Of a stretch of 5,576 nucleotides of DNA, positions 1 to 5,531 are shown one piece after another. Each line of letters begins with the position of its first letter. The stretch's first letter is position 1. Position numbers and translations under genes: made by a program. Below the pieces are notes generated by a model, which saw only the letters and a list, made by a program, of their open reading frames with translations, made no database searches and was not told the origin of the DNA. The DNA comes from Spirochaetia bacterium (GTDB taxonomy: Bacteria; Spirochaetota; Spirochaetia; Sphaerochaetales; Sphaerochaetaceae), in contig SABI01000168.1 in assembly GCA_009929055.1 (NCBI GenBank), positions 1 to 5,576 on the forward strand, in the 5' to 3' direction.

Positions 1-124
1 CACTTCCACCCATTTTCGCTGCTACAGATATTTCTTTTATCAATTTTGTGAATTTCTGGCCACGTTTTGCGTCAGCTAGACCTTTTTTGTGTTTAATAGT
101 TGCCCATTTACTATGCCCGGACAT
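1..124 (-). CDS. yebC: YebC/TACO1 family protein, N-terminal part (cut by window edge)
   Basis: Only the first 41 codons are inside the window; the gene runs off the left edge. The minus-strand translation begins MSGHSKWATIKHKKGLADAK and continues RGQKFTKLIKEISVAAKMGG. This is the near-invariant N-terminus of the YebC/PmpR/TACO1 family (SGHSKW, then KxxxDAKRGxxFTKLIKEI). Members are described as DNA-binding regulators and, more recently, as ribosome-associated factors that help translate difficult motifs such as polyproline; which role applies here cannot be told. The ATG at 124-122 is well supported because the family starts exactly at MSGHSKW, and a Shine-Dalgarno GAGGTG lies on the minus strand at 139-134, 9 nt upstream. 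It is the third gene of the lepB-hemW-yebC direction, 65 bp after the hemW stop. It may be co-transcribed, or driven by a weak TATTAT -10-like element at 160-155 (minus strand) for which I see no good -35. Confidence 0.95.
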   Translation of the reverse strand, partial: MSGHSKWATIKHKKGLADAKRGQKFTKLIKEISVAAKMGGS

Positions 125-189
125 AAATAATTACACCTCTTTATTTTAAGATTAATAATACGATTGAGAGCGACCTTAGCGTATCATGC

Positions 190-1398
190 TCATTTTTTAC
201 AGTCAAGAGGGGTAAACCTATCTAGGAGTGCATTACAAAATAAAGAAATAATAGAATCACACAAAAGAAGTCCAGAAATAGTTAAAGAAAAAGTGGATTG
301 TGTCTCTATGAACTCTTCAGAATTGTTCTTTTTCATAAACTCCAACTCTTTTGAAAAGAAAGCATCAAATGAGAGGTTGAATCTATGAAAAAATATTTCT
401 TTATCAATTCCCTTCACTACTCTCAATTTTACCATCATGTACTCTACTATTTCATCTCTCTTTTCTATCTCCTCTATTTCATATCTCTCATTGCAATCGA
501 GATACTTTTCAATAGAAGGAACACCAGTTCTTCGAATGAAAGAGTTTCCATTATCTTGATGAAACGATCCTACACTACTTGGCCCCACTCCAATATAATC
601 TTCTAAATTCCAATATCGAATATTGTGTTTACATTGATACTCTTCTTGTGTGGCAAAATTCGATATCTCATATTGATGAAACCCTCTTTTTTCAAGATGT
701 TGCCATAATGTGATAAGAAATTCTCTCTCTTTCTCTTCTGGTATTGGGGTAATGGTAGCTCTATCTTTTCTCTTTGTAAGAAGTGTCCCCTCTTCATAGG
801 TTAAATTATATAAAGAGATATGATGTACAGGGGTAATACTAAGGATTGTATCTATGTCTAAAATACTCTCCTCTATTGTTTGCCCTGGAATGCAGGTCAT
901 GATATCTACATTTATAGAGGTACCAAAGGTAGCGTGGATATAATTACTTAATTCTAGTGCTCTAAAGGTAGCTTCTTTAGAAGCGCTTCTCTGAAGGGTG
1001 TCTAGGTGCATTTCATTCAGAGTTTGAATCCCAATACTAAGTCTATTTATTCCTTGTTGAAATAATGGATACATCTTCTCATCTAACGACTCTGGGTTCA
1101 TCTCGATTGAAAATTCATCTACTTTCCCTAATGAAGAGATGAGGGTAACGAGGGTGAGTAAATGGTCAGGGCCTAGGAGTCCTGGGTTTCCTCCCCCTAT
1201 ATAGACTGTTTTAAAAGGGACACTACGTTGAGATACCATTATCTTAAGTTCATCTATAAGGAGAGAGAAAAATTGTTCAATAGTTTCTCTCTTTTGATGA
1301 GAAACAGAATAGAAAGCACAATAGTCACATTTTGTGATACAAAAAGGAATATGGATATAGAGAGAAAGGTCATTAGAAGTATCTAGTTTAAGCTTCAT
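190..1398 (-). CDS. hemW: Radical SAM haem chaperone HemW (HemN-like, not a true coproporphyrinogen oxidase)
   Basis: The product has 402 residues, close to the usual HemW length of 370-400. The N-terminus holds the radical-SAM [4Fe-4S] motif in the family context HIPFC20xxxC24xYC27xF29. Position 29 is Phe, not the extra Cys of true HemN, which points to HemW, a haem-binding chaperone that inserts haem into respiratory proteins, rather than an oxygen-independent coproporphyrinogen III dehydrogenase. Further family motifs are the glycine-rich SAM strand YIGGGNP (66-72), EMNPE (99-103), SIGIQ (121-125), DIMTCIPGQT (165-174), YEISNFA (243-249), HNIRYW (258-263) and YIGVGPSSVGS (268-278), followed by a helical C-terminal domain. 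Some motifs deviate from memory: GGGNPG for the common GGGTPS, and CIPGQT for GLPGQT. The ATG at 1398 lies 5 bp after the lepB stop with no recognisable Shine-Dalgarno, suggesting translational coupling to lepB. Many older annotations call such genes hemN. Confidence 0.93.
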   Translation of the reverse strand: MKLKLDTSNDLSLYIHIPFCITKCDYCAFYSVSHQKRETIEQFFSLLIDELKIMVSQRSVPFKTVYIGGGNPGLLGPDHLLTLVTLISSLGKVDEFSIEMNPESLDEKMYPLFQQGINRLSIGIQTLNEMHLDTLQRSASKEATFRALELSNYIHATFGTSINVDIMTCIPGQTIEESILDIDTILSITPVHHISLYNLTYEEGTLLTKRKDRATITPIPEEKEREFLITLWQHLEKRGFHQYEISNFATQEEYQCKHNIRYWNLEDYIGVGPSSVGSFHQDNGNSFIRRTGVPSIEKYLDCNERYEIEEIEKRDEIVEYMMVKLRVVKGIDKEIFFHRFNLSFDAFFSKELEFMKKNNSEEFIETQSTFSLTISGLLLCDSIISLFCNALLDRFTPLDCKK

Positions 1399-1403
1399 GA
1401 GAG

Positions 1404-2402
1404 TTATTTCACAATTTTGATACTAGAAAATGGCCAGAAAGTGAATTTTACTTTTCCTATGATTGAGGAGTTTTTCACAGGGCCAAAATAGCGACCATCT
1501 TGAGAGTTATCTCTATTATCTCCACAAGGGAGGGTATAGCCTAATGGTACATAGATTCCTACATCATACACACTCTTCTCACTACGGCTTGTAATATCAA
1601 AGGGATTGATTTCATGAATAGAGGTGGCTCTTGCTTTATTTACTTCATAATAATCTACTAGTCCTTGGTAATTAGCTACACTTTGATACTCTTGTACTAC
1701 CACACTTGGAGAGAGATTACTAAGGTTGAGATCTTGATAGCCTAAAAGTGTTCCATAGGCTTTAAAGCCAGAATAGAGATCTGGATTAATCGTTTGTGTG
1801 GGGGCATTACTTAAGTTATTAATAGATCTAAACTCACTGTCACTTTTAAATTCACTTTGCCCTATTCCTTTAATAAAAGAAGTTCCATTTCTAAACTGAA
1901 CTACATCTCCACTCATTGCTGCAGCTCTTTTTACATAGAGTCTCTCTCGAGGGTTTCCATTTTCATCTTTGTCGATGTTTAAAAGAGAAAAGGTACCCAT
2001 GTAAAGAATTTGTGAGAGGATATCAAAAAGGGGACCACGAGAAGTATATTGAGGGTTATAAAAGACAATCACATCGTCCCTTAGAGGGGTAATGGAAGAA
2101 AAGAGTTTAGGACCAGTAGGATAGAGTTCAACTCCATAGCTAGTTTTACTTACATATACTCGGTCTTTCACTAATAGGGTATCTACCATACTTGGAGTGG
2201 GTATCATAAAGAGTTGAAATAAAAATTGATTAATAAGGAGAACGAATATGACGGCAAATACAATTGCATCAACCCAACTAAGAACTTCTTTTTTTATCGT
2301 CTTTTTTTTACTTTTCTCAACTTTATCTTGAGCTATTCTCATTTTTCGTTTTGTGAGTTGTTTTTCGGTAAATTGGGTTATCCAAATAGCATATGCATTC
2401 AT
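1404..2402 (-). CDS. lepB: Signal peptidase I
   Basis: The 332-residue protein carries all type I leader peptidase boxes. A lysine-rich cytoplasmic N-terminus (about 18-39) precedes one membrane segment (about 43-66). Box B is MIPTPSM with nucleophile Ser71, box C is near RDDVIVFYNP (108-117), box D is RLYVKRAAAMSGDVV with general-base Lys158, and box E is GDNRDNSQDGRYFG (294-307). The Ser/Lys dyad should make it active; it cleaves signal peptides from exported preproteins on the outer face of the cytoplasmic membrane. Boxes D and E are separated by about 120 residues, far more than in minimal Gram-positive enzymes; I associate this long insert with spirochaete LepB. The ATG at 2402 is used because it gives a plausible charged N-terminus, but no Shine-Dalgarno precedes it. 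An internal ATG at 2342 (Met21) is an alternative that still retains the membrane anchor. It heads the lepB-hemW-yebC direction. Confidence 0.95.
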   Translation of the reverse strand: MNAYAIWITQFTEKQLTKRKMRIAQDKVEKSKKKTIKKEVLSWVDAIVFAVIFVLLINQFLFQLFMIPTPSMVDTLLVKDRVYVSKTSYGVELYPTGPKLFSSITPLRDDVIVFYNPQYTSRGPLFDILSQILYMGTFSLLNIDKDENGNPRERLYVKRAAAMSGDVVQFRNGTSFIKGIGQSEFKSDSEFRSINNLSNAPTQTINPDLYSGFKAYGTLLGYQDLNLSNLSPSVVVQEYQSVANYQGLVDYYEVNKARATSIHEINPFDITSRSEKSVYDVGIYVPLGYTLPCGDNRDNSQDGRYFGPVKNSSIIGKVKFTFWPFSSIKIVK

Positions 2403-2410
2403 AGTTAACT

Positions 2411-2439
2411 AAATTATCACAATAGAGGCTTATTGACAA
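2411..2439 (-). promoter_or_regulatory. Putative promoter of lepB (minus strand)
   Basis: Read on the minus strand, TTGTCA (2439-2434) resembles a -35. It is followed after 15 nt by GATAAT (2418-2413), five of six matches to TATAAT, with an upstream TG at 2421-2420 that makes it an extended -10 (TGTGATAAT). Predicted initiation is near 2406, only a few bases before the lepB ATG at 2402. The mRNA would then be almost leaderless, or the ATG at 2342 would be the real start. The 15-nt spacing is short; the extended -10 partly compensates. Confidence 0.45.
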
Positions 2440-2469
2440 TAAGTGTCTACAAGGGTAATTTGCTATCAT
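2433..2469 (+). promoter_or_regulatory. Putative promoter of the PEGA/FGE-like gene, sharing a palindromic -35 with lepB
   Basis: A perfect -35, TTGACA (2433-2438), is followed after 17 nt by a weak -10, TAATTT (2456-2461), and further on by an extended -10-like TGCTATCAT (2461-2469). The -35 sits inside ATTGACAAT (2432-2440), a near-perfect palindrome that also supplies the lepB -35 on the other strand. With the first -10, initiation falls near 2468, just before the ATG at 2472. With the second it falls after that ATG. The exact -10 is therefore uncertain. Confidence 0.35.
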
Positions 2470-2471
2470 AC

Positions 2472-3914
2472 ATGAGAAAAAAAGAAATTAAAGAAACAAT
2501 AGAAGTTACCCCTGTGACATTAAAGCCCATATTTGGGATGAGCCCACCTGTATACCTCTCCATAATCTATGCTCTAGTAATCGTCCTTATCATTTTTTTT
2601 GTTGGATTTTTACCAGGCATTATTAAAAGTGGAAAAAGAGTTACTTTTACCTCTTACGTAGAGTTCTCAAGTGTTTATGTTGACGGAAAGTATATAGGAA
2701 CTACCCCTAGTACTCAATATCTCTCCCCTGGAGAGCACGAGGTTGTCTATTCGTTCAAAGATGTTGCACACACCAAAGAAACTATCAAAGTGTCTCATCC
2801 TGTGTTCCTTACATGGCTTATCCCTCGTAAACAGACTCACAATAGTCCATATTATCTTACTAAAGAGACAATCCCATTATACTTAACTGAAATTTTAAGT
2901 GAAGTTATGAGCTACTCATCGGTAATAGAGTATGATGAAGTAACCCACTACCCTCCCCTTATTGCTAACGCTGTATCTACTTTTATTGCCTCAAAGGTTT
3001 CTGATTTCTCATCTATTGAATCTTTCTTATTAGATGCATCTCTTTTTATTACTTCAAAAGAAATGCTAGATGATGTAAGAGAAGGAGTTTCTCTATTAGA
3101 AGAATATGGGTATCAAGGCAAAACAATTCAACAAGAGATTGGTAAGATAGAATTACTTTTTAATGAGAATACAAAGACTATAGGAAATGTAAAAAATCCT
3201 ACTAATACTTCTCAAATAAGTTTCTCAACATTGAATGTAATAGATTTTGATCTAAAGGGAGTTACCTACAAAGATGCTCCTCTCGTTGTTGGTAAAGAAG
3301 TTCCCTTATCGTATCCTGGTGTTCAAGAGATGAGTCAAGATGAACAAGTTGATTCTTTCTCAATTTCTCTAAGGGAAATAAGTGAATATCAATATGCCCA
3401 TTTTATAGAAGCTCATCCATATTGGGGAAAACAGAATATTGAAACTCTGATGAAAGAAGGTCTCGTTGATGCCTCATATTTAAGTGGGATGTATCCTACA
3501 ACTAAAATCCTTTCTACGACTCCAATACGTAATATTAGCTATTATGCAGCAAAGGCTTTTACTGAGTGGATAAGTGAAGTAAGTGGAAGGGAAGTCTCTC
3601 TACCTACTAATAGTGAGTTTGAATTAGCTCTAAAGAATTCAAATAGTATATACCAAAAAAGTTTATTTGTTCCTTCTAAAGACAATGAGATAATAGCCCT
3701 TCTTGGGGGAGTGTGGGAATTTACTCGAGATGAATATATTCCCCTTAATAGATATCTAGGAAGGACATTAGAGAACAACGAACTTGTTGATGATATTATT
3801 ATTAAAGGAGGATCGTACCTAAATGATTCTTCTATGATAGATAAAGCAACAATTGGTGTGATAAAGAAAAATCAATGTAGTGCTACTACTGGTTTTAGGG
3901 TTGTGTGGAAATAA
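2472..3914 (+). CDS. Membrane-anchored PEGA domain plus FGE-sulfatase-like (SUMF1-type) protein
   Basis: From the ATG at 2472 the product has 480 residues. A short charged cytoplasmic N-terminus is followed by one membrane segment (about 28-50). Next comes a PEGA-type beta domain (about 57-107; SSVYVDGKYIGTTPSTQYLSPG), a helical linker (about 135-235) and a C-terminal formylglycine-generating-enzyme-like fold (about 293-479). The FGE signature includes LREISEYQYAHF, PIRNISYYAAKAFTEWISE, SGREVSLPTNSEFE, GGVWEFTRDE, IIKGGSYLND and the terminal TGFRVVWK. The only cysteine in the FGE part is near the end (QCSATTGFR), so copper-dependent FGE catalysis is unlikely and a binding or structural role facing the periplasm is more plausible. 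The start is unsettled: an in-frame TTG at 2433 would add 13 residues but overlaps the likely -35, and a TTG at 2460 has AAGGG 4 nt upstream. The stop overlaps the smpB start (TAATG), implying translational coupling. I assign no specific function. Confidence 0.85.
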   Translation: MRKKEIKETIEVTPVTLKPIFGMSPPVYLSIIYALVIVLIIFFVGFLPGIIKSGKRVTFTSYVEFSSVYVDGKYIGTTPSTQYLSPGEHEVVYSFKDVAHTKETIKVSHPVFLTWLIPRKQTHNSPYYLTKETIPLYLTEILSEVMSYSSVIEYDEVTHYPPLIANAVSTFIASKVSDFSSIESFLLDASLFITSKEMLDDVREGVSLLEEYGYQGKTIQQEIGKIELLFNENTKTIGNVKNPTNTSQISFSTLNVIDFDLKGVTYKDAPLVVGKEVPLSYPGVQEMSQDEQVDSFSISLREISEYQYAHFIEAHPYWGKQNIETLMKEGLVDASYLSGMYPTTKILSTTPIRNISYYAAKAFTEWISEVSGREVSLPTNSEFELALKNSNSIYQKSLFVPSKDNEIIALLGGVWEFTRDEYIPLNRYLGRTLENNELVDDIIIKGGSYLNDSSMIDKATIGVIKKNQCSATTGFRVVWK

Positions 3915-4378
3915 TGGCAAAAGATACAATAAAAATATTACAAACTAATAAGAAAGCTTACTTTAACTATGAAGTGGTTGAAGACTTTGAGTGCGGTATT
4001 GCCCTAAAAGGGACTGAAGTGAAATCTATTAGAGCTAATAAGTTTAGCTATGGGGACAGTTATGTGAAAATAGAGAATCATTCTCTTATACTAGTTTCAC
4101 TTCATATTAGTGCCTATTCACATGCGAGTATTGAAAATCATGAAATTATAAGAGAAAGGCGTTTACTCGCCCATAAACAAGAAATTAAGCGAATGAAACG
4201 AAAAGTAGATGAAAAAGGGATGACCTTAGTCCCTACCCAAGTCTATATAAAAGGAAATCTTGTTAAGGTGAGAGTGAGTGTTTGTCGTGGTAAGCAAGAG
4301 CATGATAAACGCAATACAATTAAAGATCGTGACATGAAGCGAGATATGCGCAGAGAAATGAAAAACTATAATCGCTAA
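3914..4378 (+). CDS. smpB: SsrA-binding protein SmpB
   Basis: The 154-residue protein matches SmpB (typically 150-160) along its whole length. Landmarks are QTNKKAYFNYEVVEDFECGI (10-29), the hallmark GTEVKS (33-38), NHEIIRERRLLAHKQEI (75-91), GMTLVPTQVYIKG (102-114) and the basic tail RGKQEHDKRNTIKDRD (125-140), rich in Arg and Lys to the end. SmpB is an OB-fold protein that binds the tRNA-like end of tmRNA. It delivers it to stalled ribosomes, with the C-terminal tail reading the empty mRNA channel. The ATG at 3914 gives the family-typical start MAKDTIKI; an in-frame GTG at 3905 would add three residues but is less likely. The start overlaps the upstream stop by one base (TAATG), with GGAA at 3907-3910 as a close, weak ribosome binding site. 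Its RNA partner ssrA begins 56 bp downstream. Confidence 0.97.
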   Translation: MAKDTIKILQTNKKAYFNYEVVEDFECGIALKGTEVKSIRANKFSYGDSYVKIENHSLILVSLHISAYSHASIENHEIIRERRLLAHKQEIKRMKRKVDEKGMTLVPTQVYIKGNLVKVRVSVCRGKQEHDKRNTIKDRDMKRDMRREMKNYNR

Positions 4379-4386
4379 ATGCTCTA

Positions 4387-4415
4387 TTGCTTTGTTTATC
4401 CATAATGAGTATTAT
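4387..4415 (+). promoter_or_regulatory. Putative sigma-70-type promoter of ssrA
   Basis: TTGCTT (4387-4392) and TATTAT (4410-4415, five of six matches to TATAAT) are separated by exactly 17 nt. Initiation would fall near 4422, giving a 5' leader of about 12 nt to be removed by RNase P before G4435. Independent transcription of the abundant tmRNA is expected even though smpB is just upstream, and I see no terminator between them. Confidence 0.6.
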
Positions 4416-4434
4416 AAAGAAGTCCCCTCAAAAA

Positions 4435-4805
4435 GGGGGTGTATTGGTTTCGACTGGCGGCAGATCATGCTAGTAGTTGCAAGCGGAGCGCCAACTCCTA
4501 AAACTAGCAAAACAAATAACTGCAAAGAAAGAAGACAATGTCTCTTACGACGCAGAATACGCTCTTGCTGCTTAAGTAGTAGGAACGTACAGGTGTTAAT
4601 AGTGCCGCTCTTAACTATTAAATACTTGTAACAATAAGGGCTCACCTTCATATGTACTAGCGGTATGAAGGGACAATACAGTTAGTGTAGAGAGAGCAAC
4701 GTCGGTTGTTGGTCATAGTTCTCTCGAAATAATAAAACAATAACTAAGCTTGTAGAGGCTACTAGGTGGCACGTTAGGACGGGGGTTCGACTCCCCCCAC
4801 CTCCA
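4435..4805 (+). ncRNA. ssrA: Transfer-messenger RNA (tmRNA)
   Basis: tmRNA rescues stalled ribosomes with SmpB. The acceptor stem GGGGGTG (4435-4441) pairs with CACCTCC (4798-4804), followed by discriminator A4805. The next three bases are CTA, so CCA must be added after transcription. The T arm is GGGGG/CCCCC (4781-4785 with 4793-4797) around loop TTCGACT; the 5' side has the typical TTGGTTTCGAC. P2 is CTAGTAGTT (4470-4478) with GGCTACTAG (4757-4765), continued by GCAAGC (4479-4484) with GCTTGT (4748-4753). PK2 is TTAATAGT/ACTATTAA (4596-4603, 4614-4621) with GCTCTTA (4607-4613) to TAAGGGC (4635-4641). PK3 is CCTTCATA/TATGAAGG (4645-4652, 4664-4671) with ACTAGC (4656-4661) to GTTAGT (4681-4686). 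PK4 is GAGAG/CTCTC (4692-4696, 4721-4725) with TAGTT (4716-4720) to AACTA (4742-4746). PK1 appears only as hairpin GGAG/CTCC (4485-4488, 4495-4498). The gene encodes 371 nt, a normal length. Confidence 0.97.
4522..4575 (+). other. tmRNA proteolysis-tag reading frame
   Basis: The resume codon is GCA at 4522, with the usual A four bases upstream (4518) in the context AATAACT. The frame encodes the 17-residue tag AKKEDNVSYDAEYALAA and ends at TAA (4573-4575). The terminal ALAA is the standard degron recognised by ClpXP-type proteases, and YALAA is shared with E. coli. The tag is longer than the common 10-12 residues and is charged in its first half. The tmRNA's own first alanine precedes this peptide only if the resume GCA is counted as the second residue. 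Confidence 0.93.
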
Positions 4806-4822
4806 CTAATACACAACAAACG

Positions 4823-4859
4823 ACCCGTTTTCTAATCCATATTAGAGAGCGGGTTTTTT
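4823..4859 (+). terminator. Strong intrinsic terminator after ssrA
   Basis: ACCCGTTTTCTAAT (4823-4836) pairs over all 14 positions, including two G-T wobbles, with ATTAGAGAGCGGGT (4841-4854) around a CCAT tetraloop. A T6 run (4854-4859) follows at once. It lies 17 bp after the tmRNA discriminator base and should end ssrA transcription, isolating the next gene. Confidence 0.93.
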
Positions 4860-4899
4860 GTCACTCTTCGAAATGGCTCTAAAGATATATATCAATGAA

Positions 4900-4927
4900 T
4901 TGCCATATTCCAAATTTGAGCTATACT
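4900..4927 (+). promoter_or_regulatory. Promoter of the pRiA4b ORF-3-like gene
   Basis: TTGCCA (4900-4905, five of six matches to TTGACA) and TATACT (4922-4927, five of six to TATAAT) are 16 nt apart, with AT-rich flanks. Predicted initiation near 4934 gives a leader of about 22 nt, which contains the ribosome binding site AAGGA (4945-4949), 6 nt before the ATG. This is the cleanest promoter and ribosome-binding-site arrangement in the window. Confidence 0.65.
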
Positions 4928-4955
4928 AATATAAAATTTTCAATAAGGACTGTGT

Positions 4956-5531
4956 ATGAATAATTATCTATATCAATTAAAGATCACCCTTTTAAAGTCA
5001 AAACCCCCTATTTGGAGAAGATTTACTGTTCCTTCAACTTTTACTCTCGATAATTTGCATGATGTTGTCCAAATAGTTATGGGCTGGACTGACTCTCATT
5101 TACATGAGTTTATTATTGACGCGGAACACTACACAAACGATCCTGAAGGCTACGGTGATGGACTTCCTTCAAATAAATATCGCCTTAACAGATTAATATT
5201 TCAAGAAGGGCAAACTTTTTCATACATCTATGACTTTGGTGATTATTGGGTACACAAAATAGTTGTAGAAAAGATTCTTCCTGTTGATTCTACCACCGAA
5301 GAAGGAAAAGAAGTAACATGCATCACTGGAAAGAGAGCGAGCCCTCCTGAAGATGTCGGTGGTATATATGGTTATATGGAGTTTTGTGAAGCAATCAAAG
5401 ATAGTGAACATAAAGAACACGACTCATATGTAGAATGGGTTGGAGAAGACTTTGACCCTAACGAATTCGATATCGATTATATTAATATTGAATTAGATGA
5501 GTATATGTCTAAGTCTCCAAATAAAAGATAA
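4956..5531 (+). CDS. Plasmid pRiA4b ORF-3-like family protein
   Basis: The 191-residue protein matches the PF07929 (PRiA4_ORF3) family from end to end. Its motifs in order are YQLKITL (6-12), KPPIWRRFTVP (16-26), LDNLHDVVQIVMGWTDSHLHEF (31-52), FSYIYDFGDYWVHKIVVEK (88-106), CITGKRASPPEDVGGIYGY (122-140) and the acidic end FDPNEFDIDYIN (166-177). It has no signal peptide or membrane segment, so it is probably cytoplasmic. The biochemical function of the family is not established; it was named from a plasmid gene and occurs in plasmids, near transposons and as chromosomal singletons. From memory, most members have two cysteines in the block CPPEDCGG; here these are Ser129 and Val134. The start is secure: AAGGA sits 6 nt upstream and the family motif begins at once. 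The gene stands alone between the ssrA terminator and the window end, with its own promoter. Confidence 0.9.
   Translation: MNNYLYQLKITLLKSKPPIWRRFTVPSTFTLDNLHDVVQIVMGWTDSHLHEFIIDAEHYTNDPEGYGDGLPSNKYRLNRLIFQEGQTFSYIYDFGDYWVHKIVVEKILPVDSTTEEGKEVTCITGKRASPPEDVGGIYGYMEFCEAIKDSEHKEHDSYVEWVGEDFDPNEFDIDYINIELDEYMSKSPNKR

Noticed and set aside
166..193. GAGC/GCTC inverted repeat between hemW and yebC as a terminator
   Set aside because: Only four outer pairs form, around a long unpaired interior, with no supporting T-run at the correct distance.
164..797. Short open frames opposite hemW (plus strand 164-388 and 385-606; minus strand 603-797 in another frame)
   Set aside because: They are low-complexity shadows of hemW, which has strong family motifs throughout.
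3542..3778. Minus-strand frame of 78 codons inside the FGE-like domain
   Set aside because: It is antisense to clear FGE motifs, with no ribosome binding site or promoter.
4392..4651. Two 79-codon open frames, one on each strand, over the tmRNA region
   Set aside because: They lie on the structured ssrA gene, lack ribosome binding sites and resemble no protein family; they are chance frames.
4596..4671. Two perfect 8-bp inverted repeats that could be read as operators or terminators, with complementary loops (CCGCT and AGCGG)
   Set aside because: They are better explained as the first stems of tmRNA pseudoknots PK2 and PK3, each with a downstream partner for its loop; the loop-loop match is probably incidental.
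5220..5420. Minus-strand frame of 66 codons inside the pRiA4b-like gene
   Set aside because: It is Phe/Tyr/Ile-rich shadow coding opposite conserved family motifs.
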